This document shows positions 1 through 7,770 of a stretch of DNA of 64,000 bases, one piece after another. Position 1 is the stretch's first letter; each line of letters starts with the position of its first letter. Below the pieces are notes generated by a model. The model was not told the origin of the DNA, ran no database searches, and worked only from the letters and a program-made list of their open reading frames with translations. The translations under genes were made by a program, and so were the position numbers. The stretch spans positions 1,302,001 through 1,366,000 of the forward strand of contig CBDAUF010000001.1 in assembly GCA_965200535.1 (NCBI GenBank). The letters run 5' to 3'. The stretch comes from MPNO01 sp965200535. GTDB lineage: Bacteria > Pseudomonadota > Alphaproteobacteria > MPNO01.

Positions 1-760
1 GGCCCGCGCGGGCGTGCGGAGAGTCTTCGGCAAGCGCGTTGGACGGGAAATCATCGAGCTGCCGAATGCTCGGTCTGCTCGTCATGCGGTCCCACCATGC
101 CCGGGTCAGCGGATACGGCTCGAGCCAGAAGTCCAGGAACCGCACCATCTCGATCACTTTGACGAACGGAGCGAAGTTGGCCTCGGCCAGAGTGAACCGG
201 TCGCCCATCAGAAACGGCCGGCCGTCTTCGAGGGCTTTCTCCATTCTGCGAAAGATCGTTTCCAGGGCACCGATCGCCCGCGGCACGTAGGGGGAGTCGA
301 GGCCGTCCAGCACGACCGACTTCTGGCGGTACAGGCGGTCGATGTTGGGAACGTATTTCCAGCGCGCCATGAACTCGTCCCGGGGGATGGTCAGCCGGAA
401 CTTGGTGAGCATGTTGATCACCGCGCAGGCCTCGAAGCCGCGCTCGTCAAAAAGCTTGACCCATTCTGTCATGTGATAGCGCTCTACGGGGTCGTCGGGA
501 ACCAGCGGCGGATCGGGCTTCAGGGTGTCGATGTAACTGCAAATCAGGGAAGATTCGCGTATCACCGCCCCGTCATGGACAAGCGTCGGAACGGTTCCGT
601 TCGGGTTTATCGCCAGATATGACGGCTCGAACTGGTCCCGGTTCATGAGGACCATCTTGACCGGTGTCCAGTCGGTGATGCCCTTTTCCGACAGGGTGAC
701 GATCGCCCGGTTGGAACAGATCGAGTCGGTCTCTTCGAGATAGTAGAGTTCCAGTGCCAT
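1..760 (-). CDS. glutathione S-transferase family protein (3' end cut by window)
   Basis: Reading the minus strand from 760 gives MALELYYLEETDSICSNRAI..., a thioredoxin-fold N-terminal half with the GST pattern NPNGTVPTLVHDGAVIRESS around residues 50-70. A helical C-terminal half follows (FLMGDRFTLAEANFAPF). The protein therefore probably conjugates or reduces substrates with glutathione in the cytoplasm; the substrate cannot be told. The start at 760 is preferred over an in-frame ATG at 772 because GGAG lies about 9 nt upstream of 760. The frame is still open at base 1, so the last residues are missing. It diverges from the cobalt/nitrile operon to its right. Confidence 0.85.
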   Translation of the reverse strand, partial: MALELYYLEETDSICSNRAIVTLSEKGITDWTPVKMVLMNRDQFEPSYLAINPNGTVPTLVHDGAVIRESSLICSYIDTLKPDPPLVPDDPVERYHMTEWVKLFDERGFEACAVINMLTKFRLTIPRDEFMARWKYVPNIDRLYRQKSVVLDGLDSPYVPRAIGALETIFRRMEKALEDGRPFLMGDRFTLAEANFAPFVKVIEMVRFLDFWLEPYPLTRAWWDRMTSRPSIRQLDDFPSNALAEDSPHARAG

Positions 761-946
761 TCCATTCTCCATCTGCCCGGGCCGCCGACCCGATCGTCTC
801 ATAGGCGAGAGGCCGGATCACGAAGCGGGCGGCGCGGCCGGCATTTCCAACCGGGACCCTGCCGGACGGTAGTCCTCCGACTCGCCCCGCGGCAAGCCGC
901 AGGAACGGCCGGCGCATGACAGCTTCCGGGGGACGATGTTTGACGC

Positions 947-976
947 TTGGCATGTCGGCCGGCAAGGCTGTATGAT
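947..976 (+). promoter_or_regulatory. sigma70-type promoter for cbtBA
   Basis: TTGGCA at 947-952 and TATGAT at 971-976 are separated by 18 nt; each box differs from consensus at one base. Predicted transcription starts near 983, giving a leader of about 57 nt before cbtB. No cobalamin-riboswitch box was recognised in this leader. Confidence 0.5.
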
Positions 977-1039
977 TGCCGCAGGGGCGGTGCGACCCGC
1001 CGGTCGGGCCCGGAGCCCCGCGACAGGACGGAGAACCGC

Positions 1040-1210
1040 ATGACTGCCCAGACGCTAAGCCGGGTTTCGGGCTCGACGAATCTCGTGGCCGTCGCGCTCT
1101 GCGCGTTTATCGGTCTGGCGATCGTGACCCTCGCCGGTCACGCGCAGACCTCCGGGCTGCACGCCGCCGCGCACGACACGCGTCACGCCGCCGGCTTTCC
1201 CTGCCATTAG
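1040..1210 (+). CDS. cbtB: CbtB, small subunit of a cobalt transporter
   Basis: A 56-residue protein with one transmembrane helix (residues about 14-32, LVAVALCAFIGLAIVTLAGH). Its short C-terminal tail is rich in histidine and ends in a HDTRHAAGFPCH-type motif, the hallmark of CbtB. CbtB works with CbtA in the inner membrane and is associated with cobalt uptake in bacteria that use cobalamin or cobalt enzymes. GGAG lies 6 nt before the ATG. It precedes cbtA by 3 nt and sits just upstream of a cobalt-type nitrile hydratase, suggesting supply of Co to that enzyme. A second copy lies at 33617-33787. Confidence 0.9.
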   Translation: MTAQTLSRVSGSTNLVAVALCAFIGLAIVTLAGHAQTSGLHAAAHDTRHAAGFPCH

Positions 1211-1213
1211 GCC

Positions 1214-1918
1214 ATGTTTTCGCGCATATTGGTCAGCGGTCTGTTCGCTGGCTTCGCGGCGGGGTTGATCGCGGCCCTGCTCCAGCTTGTTTTCGTCCAG
1301 CCGGTGCTGCTCCAGGGCGAGCTCTACGAGACCGGCCGGCTCAGCCATTCCGGCGCGGCCGCGGCGGCCGGTGCGGCGGTGTCGGCCGGCGGTGTCGATC
1401 TGCTGCGCGACGGTCTCAGCGTCCTGTTCGTCACGCTCACCTATACCGGCTACGCACTGCTTCTGGTTGCCGCGATGGCCCTGGCCCAGGAGCGCGGGTT
1501 CGGCATCACCGCCAGGCAGGGGCTGATCTGGGGGCTCGCCGGCTTCGTTGCGGTGCAGTTCGCGCCCGCGGTCGGCCTGCCGCCCGAACTGCCGGGCTCG
1601 GCGGCCGCGGAACTCGAGCTGCGCCAGGCCTGGTGGTTCGGCACCGTCGCCGCCACCGCGGCGGGTCTGGCTCTGATTGCCTTCGGCAAGGGATGGGCCG
1701 CCCGCGGCGCCGCCGTGCTGCTGATCCTCGCGCCGCATGCGATCGGCGCGCCGCATCCCGAGGCCTTCGCCGGGCCCGCGCCGCCGGAGCTCGCCGGCCT
1801 GTTCGCCGGGCGGGCGCTCGGCGTCGGCCTCGTGGCCTGGGCGATGCTCGGCCTGTTCGCGGCCTGGTTCTGGATCCGCGAGGGCAAGCGGAGAGAGGAC
1901 ACGCCGCGGACCGCCTGA
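1214..1918 (+). CDS. cbtA: CbtA family cobalt transporter subunit
   Basis: The product has 234 residues and five or so hydrophobic segments, beginning MFSRILVSGLFAGFAAGLIA and ending in a basic tail. This is the size and pattern of CbtA, the integral-membrane partner of CbtB. Histidine-bearing loops (LSHSG, PHAIGAPHPE) could handle the metal. It starts 3 nt after the cbtB stop, so the two are co-translated. The nitrile hydratase genes follow after 108 nt with their own predicted promoter. Transport of cobalt is inferred from family and context, not shown. Confidence 0.88.
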   Translation: MFSRILVSGLFAGFAAGLIAALLQLVFVQPVLLQGELYETGRLSHSGAAAAAGAAVSAGGVDLLRDGLSVLFVTLTYTGYALLLVAAMALAQERGFGITARQGLIWGLAGFVAVQFAPAVGLPPELPGSAAAELELRQAWWFGTVAATAAGLALIAFGKGWAARGAAVLLILAPHAIGAPHPEAFAGPAPPELAGLFAGRALGVGLVAWAMLGLFAAWFWIREGKRREDTPRTA

Positions 1919-1964
1919 GCCGGGCCGTGCTGCGCCGGGCCCCGTTCCGGCATTCTGAATCTCG

Positions 1965-1993
1965 TTGAACGGACCCCCGACAGCGGATAACAT
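1965..1993 (+). promoter_or_regulatory. promoter for nitrile hydratase genes
   Basis: TTGAAC at 1965-1970 and TAACAT at 1988-1993 are 17 nt apart in the 108-nt gap between cbtA and the alpha subunit gene. The enzyme genes could thus be transcribed separately from the transporter. Confidence 0.4.
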
Positions 1994-2026
1994 CGGGTGT
2001 CGATTGCCAATGAGGGATCCCCGACC

Positions 2027-2635
2027 ATGGCACACGATCACACCCACAACGAGCCCCCGTCCGACACGGCGATGCGCGTGAAAGCGCTGGAGACGCTGCT
2101 GACCGAAAAGGGGCTTCTCGATCCGGCCGCCATCGACACCCTGGTGGAGACCTACGAGACCCGGATCGGCCCGCGCAACGGCGCCAAGGTGGTGGCCCGG
2201 GCGTGGACGGACCCGGCCTACCGGCAAAGGTTGCTGGAGGACGGCACCAAGGCGATCGCCGAGCTCGGCTTCAGCGGCGTGCAGGGCGAGGACATGGTCG
2301 TCGTCGAGAACACCGACGAGGTGCACAACCTGGTGGTCTGCACGCTGTGCTCCTGCTACCCGTGGCCGACCCTCGGACTGCCGCCCATCTGGTTCAAAAG
2401 CGCACCCTACCGGTCGCGCGCGGTTATCGATCCGCGCGGCGTTCTGGAGGAATTCGGCGTTTCGCTGTCCGAGGACATCGAGTTGCGGGTCTGGGACAGC
2501 AATGCGGAACTCCGCTACCTGGTGTTGCCGCAGCGCCCGGCCGGCACGGAAGGGATGGGCGAGGACGCGCTGGCGGAGTTGGTGACCCGCGACTCGATGA
2601 TCGGCACGGCGCTGGCCGACGAACCCGCCAGCTAG
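2027..2635 (+). CDS. nthA: cobalt-type nitrile hydratase, alpha subunit
   Basis: A 202-residue protein with the metal-claw motif VCTLCSCYPWP near residues 104-114. Thr after the first Cys (CTLCSC) is the signature of cobalt enzymes; iron enzymes have Ser. The three cysteines and backbone amides bind low-spin Co(III), and two of the cysteines are oxidised in known members. The enzyme hydrates nitriles to amides in the cytoplasm. The ATG at 2027 is chosen over an upstream GTG at 1997 because GAGGGA precedes it. The N-terminus is His-rich (MAHDHTHNE). The two beta-half genes and an activator follow in the same operon. Confidence 0.95.
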   Translation: MAHDHTHNEPPSDTAMRVKALETLLTEKGLLDPAAIDTLVETYETRIGPRNGAKVVARAWTDPAYRQRLLEDGTKAIAELGFSGVQGEDMVVVENTDEVHNLVVCTLCSCYPWPTLGLPPIWFKSAPYRSRAVIDPRGVLEEFGVSLSEDIELRVWDSNAELRYLVLPQRPAGTEGMGEDALAELVTRDSMIGTALADEPAS

Positions 2636-2657
2636 CCGGCCCGCAGGGGAGCAAGCG

Positions 2658-2972
2658 ATGAACGGCATACATGACATGGGCGGCATGCAGTGCATGGGCC
2701 CGATCGAGCGGGAAGAAAACGAGCCGGCGTTCCATGAGACCTGGGAAGGCCGGGTGTTCGGAATGTTCTTCACCAACTTCGCCGAAGGCCACTTCAACGT
2801 CGACATGTTCCGCCACGGCATCGAGCGGATGGGCCCGGCAGAGTATCTGGAGACCTCGTATTACGAGCATTGGCTGCACTCGTTCGAGACTCTGCTGGTG
2901 GAACGCGGGATACTGACCGAGGGCGAGATCGAGCAAAAGATCGAGAGCCTTCGCCAGGCGGGAGACTCGTGA
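2658..2972 (+). CDS. nthB: nitrile hydratase beta subunit, N-terminal half (separate gene)
   Basis: The 104 residues start MNGIHDMGGMQCMGPIEREE, the standard beginning of nitrile hydratase beta, and continue through the conserved helices (FRHGIERMGPAEYLETSYYEHWLHS). The protein stops just where ordinary beta subunits continue into the barrel domain. The next gene overlaps its stop (TGATG at 2970-2974) and encodes that barrel. A split beta is known in three-subunit relatives: thiocyanate hydrolase and toyocamycin nitrile hydratase. The joint falls at a natural inter-domain linker, so this is more likely a genuine three-subunit enzyme than a broken gene. Confidence 0.9.
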   Translation: MNGIHDMGGMQCMGPIEREENEPAFHETWEGRVFGMFFTNFAEGHFNVDMFRHGIERMGPAEYLETSYYEHWLHSFETLLVERGILTEGEIEQKIESLRQAGDS

Positions 2973-3322
2973 TGCCGGCCCTCACACCGGAAATGGTGCC
3001 GGGCCTCGTCGCCGGCGGCGCTTCGTGCCGCATGGATGCGGATGTCGCTCCCCGGTTCAAGGTCGGGGACCGCGTCACCGCGCGCAATATCAACCCGCGG
3101 TCCCATACCCGGCTGCCGCGCTACATCCGCGGCAAGACCGGAACCGTCGCGCGCGACCACGGCGTCTTCGCGTTGCCGGACACCTCGGTATGCGGCGTCC
3201 ACAGCGACCCGCAGCACGTTTACAGCGTGCGCTTCGAGGCGGACCATCTGTGGGGCGAGGACGCGAACGCCAATTCGAGCCTGTATATCGATCTCTTCGA
3301 CGACTATCTCGATCTTGCATGA
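2972..3322 (+). CDS. nitrile hydratase beta subunit, C-terminal half (separate gene)
   Basis: The 116 residues begin MPALTPEMVPGLVAGG and carry the beta-barrel domain with FKVGDRVTARNINP, HTRLPRYIRGKTGTV and the closing LYIDLFDDYLD. This is the C-terminal domain of nitrile hydratase beta, which packs against the alpha subunit around the cobalt site. The ATG overlaps the stop of the N-half gene, implying translational coupling and equal amounts of both halves. The stop overlaps the ATG of the accessory gene (ATGA at 3319-3322). Confidence 0.9.
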   Translation: MPALTPEMVPGLVAGGASCRMDADVAPRFKVGDRVTARNINPRSHTRLPRYIRGKTGTVARDHGVFALPDTSVCGVHSDPQHVYSVRFEADHLWGEDANANSSLYIDLFDDYLDLA

Positions 3323-3693
3323 GCGGCGCGGACCCGGCCGACGGCCTGCCGAGCCTGCCTTGGGACTCCGAGGACGGGCCGGTTTTCAGGGAGCCCTGGG
3401 AGGCGACGGCGTTCGCCATGGCGGTCCGCCTGTCGGAGGCGGGCAAGTTCACCTGGACCGAGTGGGTCGAGTACCTCTCGGCCGAGATCGCCGCCGCCAG
3501 GCGGGGGGGCGATCCCGATCTCGGGGACCGCTATTACGAGCACTGGCTGGCGGCGCTGGAAAAGCTGGTGATCGACAAGGGCCTCGGAACCGAGACGGAG
3601 CTTGCCGCGCTCAAGCATGACTGGACCGAGGCGACCATCCATACGCCGCACGGCCAGCCGATCGAGCTGAAAAAGCGCACGCCCGCCGACTGA
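3319..3693 (+). CDS. nitrile hydratase accessory protein (activator / cobalt insertion chaperone)
   Basis: A 124-residue protein resembling the N-terminal half of the beta subunit (FREPWEATAFAMAVRLSEAG, TWTEWVEYLSAEIA, YYEHWLAALEKLV) but lacking the barrel domain. This matches the small accessory family downstream of nitrile hydratases (NhlE/P14K type), which helps load cobalt into alpha by subunit exchange. It could be mistaken for another beta paralogue; the shorter, acidic N-terminus and last position favour the accessory role. Its stop is 4 nt from the convergent amidase stop. Confidence 0.85.
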   Translation: MSGADPADGLPSLPWDSEDGPVFREPWEATAFAMAVRLSEAGKFTWTEWVEYLSAEIAAARRGGDPDLGDRYYEHWLAALEKLVIDKGLGTETELAALKHDWTEATIHTPHGQPIELKKRTPAD

Positions 3694-3697
3694 CCGC

Positions 3698-5212
3698 CTA
3701 GCTTTCGCGCCAGTCGCCGGCCCCCTCGAAGGCGGCGGCGGCGCGGTAGATCGTCGCCTCGCGCCATTTCCCGGCGACCAGCATCAGCCCGACCGGCAGC
3801 CCGTCGCTCATGGCGCAGGGAAGCGACATGGCGGGATGCCCGGTCACGTCGAACGGCGACGTGTTGGGCAGCATCTCGAAGGCGCGCTGGCAGTATAGGG
3901 CGAGCGGCGCATCGGCGGGCGGCAGCGGGGTCGCCTTCATCGGCAGGGTCGGCATGAGCAGCAGATCGCAGCTCTCGAACGCCGCGTCGTAGTCGGCCTC
4001 GAGCCTGCGGGCGAGGTTCTGCGCCTTGGCGTAGTAGTGCCCGCCGAAATGCTTGAGGTAGTACTGGCCGATCAGCATGCAGATCTTGAGCGTGTCGGAG
4101 AGATCGTCGGCGTTGCGCCGCCAGCCCGCGTGGTGGTCGAGCAGCGACGTGGTGTACATCCCCTTCCAGCCGGTCCCCATGCCGTTGCCGAGCATCATCT
4201 GGTTGGTCAGCCCCTCGACGGCGATCGGCGTCCAGATGGCGGGGCCGTCGAGATGGGCGGGGATGGAAATCTCCTCGACGGAGGCGCCGAGACGGCCGAA
4301 GACCGCGGCGGCGGCGCGCACCTTGGCGTCCACGTCGGGCTCCGAGGACGGATGCCCGAACCCCTCCCGCACGACCCCGATCCGCAAGCCGTCCGCGCCC
4401 CCGTCGACGGCGGCGACATAGTCGTCGACCTGCGGATCGTATTGCCGCGGGTCCAGCCCTTCGGCCCCGGCGATCGCCTGCAGCATGGCGGCGTTGTCGC
4501 GCACGTTGCCGGTCATCGGCCCGGTGTGGTCGATGGTGGTCTCGATCGGCATCACCCCGGTATAGGGGACCAGGCCGTGGGTCGGCTTGAGACCGTAGCA
4601 GCCGCTGTAGGAGGCCGGGATCCTGATCGAGCCGCCCTGATCGCCGCCGATCGCCATATCGACCTCGCCGCCCGCCACCAGGGCGGCCGAGCCCGACGAG
4701 GAACCGCCGGCGGAGTAGCCCGGCTTGTGCGGGTTTTCCACCTGACCGTGGGCGCTGGTATGGCTGCCGCCGGACAGGCAAAAATACTCGCAATGCGCCT
4801 TGCCGACGATGGTCGCGCCGGCGTCGAGCAGGCGGGTGGCGATGGTCGCATCGACGTCGGGCGTGTACCCCCGAAGCGTCGATGCGCCGTTCATCATGGG
4901 CACCCCGGCGAGGCAGACATTGTCCTTGAGGGCAACCGTTCGGCCCGACAGGGGCCCATCGGCCGCGCCGCGAATCTCCGTCCTCACATACCAGGCGTTG
5001 TAGGGGTTGTCGCCGGCCGCGGGGTGGCTGAAGCCGCGGCGCGGATATTTCACCGGCGGCAGGTTGTCCTGCATCGCATCGACCGCGTCATAGGCGTCGA
5101 GCGTGCCCTGCATCACATCGAGGAAGTCCTGGATACGGCCGTCGTTCATGGTCATGCTCAGTTCCGCGACGACTTCCTTGAGCTGGGCGTGTGTCGGTCT
5201 CTGCGCTGTCAT
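3698..5212 (-). CDS. amidase signature family enzyme
   Basis: A 504-residue amidase with the Ser-cisSer-Lys triad visible. The Lys lies in TVALKDNVC (about residue 95), the cis-Ser in SAGGSSSGSAALVA and the nucleophile in GGDQGGSIRIPAS. Such enzymes hydrolyse amides to acids and ammonia, so together with the convergent nitrile hydratase they complete a two-step nitrile-to-carboxylate route. The N-terminal extension before the catalytic core (residues 1-80) is typical of amidases paired with nitrile hydratase. The start at 5212 is preceded by GGAG and a GAGGG further up; longer upstream frames lack family similarity. Confidence 0.92.
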   Translation of the reverse strand: MTAQRPTHAQLKEVVAELSMTMNDGRIQDFLDVMQGTLDAYDAVDAMQDNLPPVKYPRRGFSHPAAGDNPYNAWYVRTEIRGAADGPLSGRTVALKDNVCLAGVPMMNGASTLRGYTPDVDATIATRLLDAGATIVGKAHCEYFCLSGGSHTSAHGQVENPHKPGYSAGGSSSGSAALVAGGEVDMAIGGDQGGSIRIPASYSGCYGLKPTHGLVPYTGVMPIETTIDHTGPMTGNVRDNAAMLQAIAGAEGLDPRQYDPQVDDYVAAVDGGADGLRIGVVREGFGHPSSEPDVDAKVRAAAAVFGRLGASVEEISIPAHLDGPAIWTPIAVEGLTNQMMLGNGMGTGWKGMYTTSLLDHHAGWRRNADDLSDTLKICMLIGQYYLKHFGGHYYAKAQNLARRLEADYDAAFESCDLLLMPTLPMKATPLPPADAPLALYCQRAFEMLPNTSPFDVTGHPAMSLPCAMSDGLPVGLMLVAGKWREATIYRAAAAFEGAGDWRES

Positions 5213-5403
5213 CTCCGCAACCCTCCCTGCGAGGCTCGAGGCGCCTATTCGGTCAGATTTTCCATCCGAAGGCAAATCGCAAGTCTCTGCCGCGGCCCAT
5301 CCCGAACGGTCTCCGCGGAAACCCGTCGCGGCTGCATTTTCCCGACATTCGCCGGCACGCCGCCCCGGCGGCGCGCGACGACGCCGACCTCGAAGGGCCG
5401 GCC

Positions 5404-5646
5404 ATGGCCGGAATGGACCGCCGAACGAGAGCGGTCGCACTTTGCGTCCCGTTGCCCGTTTTCCTCGGTGGCTGCGGGATCGTGGCCATGAACGAAGCCC
5501 GGAGCGACCTTGAGGCATCCAGGGACAGCTATAATTCCTGCCTCAGACAGACTCCAAGGAACGCTTCCGCCTGTGAGGGTGCCCGTCGAGCCTACGAGGC
5601 GGACTTTCGGGTATTCAAGGCGATGACCCATACCGTGAAGACGTAG
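5404..5646 (+). CDS. small putative lipoprotein
   Basis: An 80-residue ORF with a basic N-terminus (MAGMDRRTR), a hydrophobic stretch and a lipobox-like VFLGGC around residues 18-23. A short polar helical domain with two further cysteines follows (SCLRQTPRNASACEGARRAYE). It is predicted to be processed by signal peptidase II and anchored to a membrane. No family is recognised. An in-frame ATG at 5413 is an alternative start. Just upstream (5379-5398) lie 20 bases that recur exactly at 7955-7974. Confidence 0.55.
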   Translation: MAGMDRRTRAVALCVPLPVFLGGCGIVAMNEARSDLEASRDSYNSCLRQTPRNASACEGARRAYEADFRVFKAMTHTVKT

Positions 5647-5656
5647 ATGAGATTGA

Positions 5657-5857
5657 TGGGACGCTTTGAAATTCCGTCCCATTCTGCATCGAATCGCAGA
5701 ATATGGGGTTGACCCCGCTCGGGCGAGGAACAAATTTTGCAGTATCGACAGGAAACGAGGAGGCTCGTAATGGCTGTACACCGAACAGGAGGGCGGAACC
5801 CACCCAAGCCGTGCGCCTCTAGCCGCGCCTAGAGGACCGAGGGGCGAGAAGCGCCCC
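5657..5857 (+). other. intergenic stretch with four perfect hairpins
   Basis: The ~290-nt gap between the lipoprotein and the next gene contains four perfect inverted repeats. They are TGGGACG/CGTCCCA (5657-5681), ATTCTGC/GCAGAAT (5681-5702), CCTCTAG/CTAGAGG (5816-5835) and GGGGCG/CGCCCC (5841-5857). None is followed by a clear T-run. They may be a terminator pair for the lipoprotein plus an attenuator-like region for the 5939 gene, or part of an untranslated RNA. Confidence 0.35.
5770..5832 (+). CDS. possible 20-residue leader peptide
   Basis: ATG at 5770 is preceded by AGGAGG at a 7-nt spacing, unusually strong for this window, and reads MAVHRTGGRNPPKPCASSRA to a TAG at 5830-5832. The CTAGAGG hairpin overlaps the stop and a GC hairpin follows. 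This is the layout of a translated leader, but the peptide has no obvious regulatory codon run. Confidence 0.2.
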   Translation: MAVHRTGGRNPPKPCASSRA

Positions 5858-5938
5858 GCCGACGTGGTTGGCTGCGCCGTCCATGTCATGAAAATCGCCC
5901 TCGCCGCGGCCGCGGCGCGATGGAAGGAGTGACAGCGT

Positions 5939-6226
5939 ATGAACACTGTCGCTGATCAAGAAACGGAAAAAATCGATCAACAGACGGAAGTTGATCGGAA
6001 CTACGAGTCGTTCCGCGAAAAACTGCCTGATCTACTCAAGACAGACGCCAACCGCTTTGCGCTTATGCGTCGTCGTGAAGTCGTGGCGTGTTTCGACACT
6101 AGCCGGGATGCCTTGGAGGCGGGAAGTAAGCTGTACAAAGATGGCCGCTTCTCGGTGCAGGAGATCACGAACCGCACGGTAGATTTAGGGTATTTTTCTC
6201 GTGCCGGTATTCTCAGGACAGTTTGA
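5939..6226 (+). CDS. small DUF5678-like protein, partner of retropepsin gene
   Basis: The 95-residue product has a polar coiled N-terminus and a compact domain LMRRREVVACFDTSRDALEAGSKLYKDGRFSVQEIT. This resembles the short DUF5678-like domains often encoded just upstream of bacterial retropepsin-like proteases. AAGGAG precedes the ATG. The stop lies 26 nt inside the next gene, so the two are expressed together. Function is unknown; partner or substrate of the protease is an inference from the gene pairing. Confidence 0.6.
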   Translation: MNTVADQETEKIDQQTEVDRNYESFREKLPDLLKTDANRFALMRRREVVACFDTSRDALEAGSKLYKDGRFSVQEITNRTVDLGYFSRAGILRTV

Positions 6227-6611
6227 TTGGGGTGACGGCCTGATCTGGACGGTGGGCTTTCTTGCTCGCGGCGATATCCCAGAGAAAGGAAAACTTCATA
6301 TCTGCCAAGCATTGGTAGACACTGGGGCCGATAGAACATGCATCGCTAGATCGGTTGCCGATGAGTTGTCCTTGAATCCATCCTCAAAGGTTACGATGAA
6401 CACGGCAGGCGGTCCCGTGGATGTCAATGTCTACGATGTGCAGATGGTCTTTCTGCTTGGAGTGTCGGATCATGGACATATTCTGGGCGACGTCCGGTCT
6501 CCAGAGTTCAACCCTGGTGGACAGGCATATTAAGCCTTGATCGGTCGGGACATATTGATGCGTGGTGCCCTGACCTTGTCTCCCGACGGACACTTTTCCT
6601 TCTCTTACTGA
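6201..6611 (+). pseudogene. retropepsin-like aspartic protease, interrupted by in-frame TAA
   Basis: From a GTG at 6201 the frame encodes an N-terminal beta domain with the catalytic motif ALVDTGADRTCIA (Asp near residue 41), as in retroviral-type proteases. After NPGGQAY a TAA stop occurs at 6531-6533. The same frame then continues ALIGRDILMRGALTLSPDG...FSY to a TGA at 6609-6611. LIGRDIL is the expected C-terminal strand-helix of a retropepsin (family pattern hLhGhDhL), so the stop removes a structural element. Either a recent nonsense mutation or, less likely, read-through. One domain per chain implies a homodimer. Confidence 0.7.
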
Positions 6612-6638
6612 AAAATAGAGGCGCTACAGCCCGCCGCA

Positions 6639-7031
6639 GTGCGTCGGAGTGCGCAAGCGGCGCGTGACGGGCAGCCCGGAGCGGAGCCGCGTTCGACCAG
6701 CGACGTCGAGCGGCACAACCTGACCATGCGGATGGGCATGCGCCGGTATACCCGGCCGACCAACGCCTTCCCGAAGAAGATCGAGAACCACCTGTACACG
6801 TGCTCGCTCTACACCGTGCACGACAATTTCTGCCGCCGGCATAAGAGCTTGAAGGGCGGCACGCCGGCGATGGCAGCGGGTTCGTCCGGCACGCTTCGGG
6901 ATACGGCTTGGATCGTCGGGCCGATCGATGCGCGAGCGCCGAAGCCCAATCGACCCAAGACCGATAGCAAGCGTCAAATTTCAAACTGGGACACTACCCG
7001 GAATGAACCGTCGATGCTTCTCGCTGTATAG
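6639..7031 (+). pseudogene. DDE transposase C-terminal fragment (IS1-like)
   Basis: The central part reads VERHNLTMRMGMRRYTRPTN, then AFPKKIENHLYTCSLYTVHD and NFCRRHKSLKGGTPAMAAG. This is the end of a widespread IS1-like DDE transposase family of proteobacteria (roughly 6695-6890). Upstream and downstream sequence does not extend the similarity and no terminal repeats were found, so this is a scar. It begins right after the broken retropepsin gene. Confidence 0.6.
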
Positions 7032-7077
7032 AGCCTTTTGACGCAAAATCGGTCATTCGAATACGGGAGGGAACTCG

Positions 7078-7770
7078 ATGGCCAGGTTTCGCACCCAGAC
7101 CGGCGATCCTCGGGATCTCCCCGCCTACACGATCTCGGAAGCCGCCCGCTATCTCGCTGTGCCCGCGGCGACCATTCGCTATTGGTCGGTGGGTCGCGAC
7201 AACCGCACGCCGCTGATCGAGGTGCCCGCGGGCGCGCCGCCGCTGCTCTCCTTTCTCAATCTCACGGAGCTGCATGTTCTTGCCGCCATTCGGCGCCAGC
7301 ACGCCGTCAAGATGCCGAGCATTCGAAGCGCGATCCAATACCTGGCGGCGCATGCGCGAGGCCCGATGGACAAGCGCCATCCGCTCATCAGCCGCGAACT
7401 GGAAACCGATGGGCTGGACCTGTTCATCCAGCAATACGGGCGGCTGATCAATATCAGCCGTGCAGGCCAGACGGCGATGCGGGAGATCATCAGCGCGGCG
7501 CTTCGCCGGATCGTCCGCGACCCCGCCGGCATCCCGATCAGGCTCCATCCGTTCACCCGCGCCGCCATGGACGACACGCCCGCGACGATCGTCATCGACC
7601 CCGGGCTCTCCGCCGGACGCCCCGTCATCGCGGGCACCGGACTCGCCACCCAGCTCATCGCCGAACGCTACAAGGCAGGCGAATCCATCGGCGACCTGGC
7701 GCACGACTATGAGCGCGGGCATGAGGAAATCGAAGAAGCGATCCGCTGCGAACTCCAGGCCGCCGCCTGA
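7078..7770 (+). CDS. MerR-type HTH plus DUF433 protein, antitoxin-like
   Basis: The product has 230 residues. The N-terminus (YTISEAARYLAVPAATIRYW) looks like a MerR-type helix-turn-helix. The C-terminus (residues about 165-230, IDPGLSAGRPVIAGTGLATQ ... YERGHEEIEEAIRCE) is a DUF433 domain. Such fusions are typically encoded directly upstream of a PIN-like DUF5615 protein and are thought to be antitoxin plus autorepressor. GGGAGGG lies about 8 nt before the ATG. Here the partner overlaps at 7721 but is truncated. Confidence 0.8.
   Translation: MARFRTQTGDPRDLPAYTISEAARYLAVPAATIRYWSVGRDNRTPLIEVPAGAPPLLSFLNLTELHVLAAIRRQHAVKMPSIRSAIQYLAAHARGPMDKRHPLISRELETDGLDLFIQQYGRLINISRAGQTAMREIISAALRRIVRDPAGIPIRLHPFTRAAMDDTPATIVIDPGLSAGRPVIAGTGLATQLIAERYKAGESIGDLAHDYERGHEEIEEAIRCELQAAA

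Noticed and set aside
780..1039. Cobalamin riboswitch upstream of cbtB
   Set aside because: cbt genes are often B12-controlled, but no B12-box-like sequence or matching stems could be recognised; only a plain promoter is supported.
1055..2821. Long minus-strand open frame opposite cbtA and nitrile hydratase
   Set aside because: Mirror of GC-rich coding DNA; composition is Arg/Pro/Gly-rich without family pattern. The same holds for long frames opposite the RND, cob and metY genes.
2972..3322. Frameshift explanation for split nitrile hydratase beta
   Set aside because: The second half has its own ATG in stop-start overlap at a domain boundary and no residues appear lost, so a natural split is preferred.
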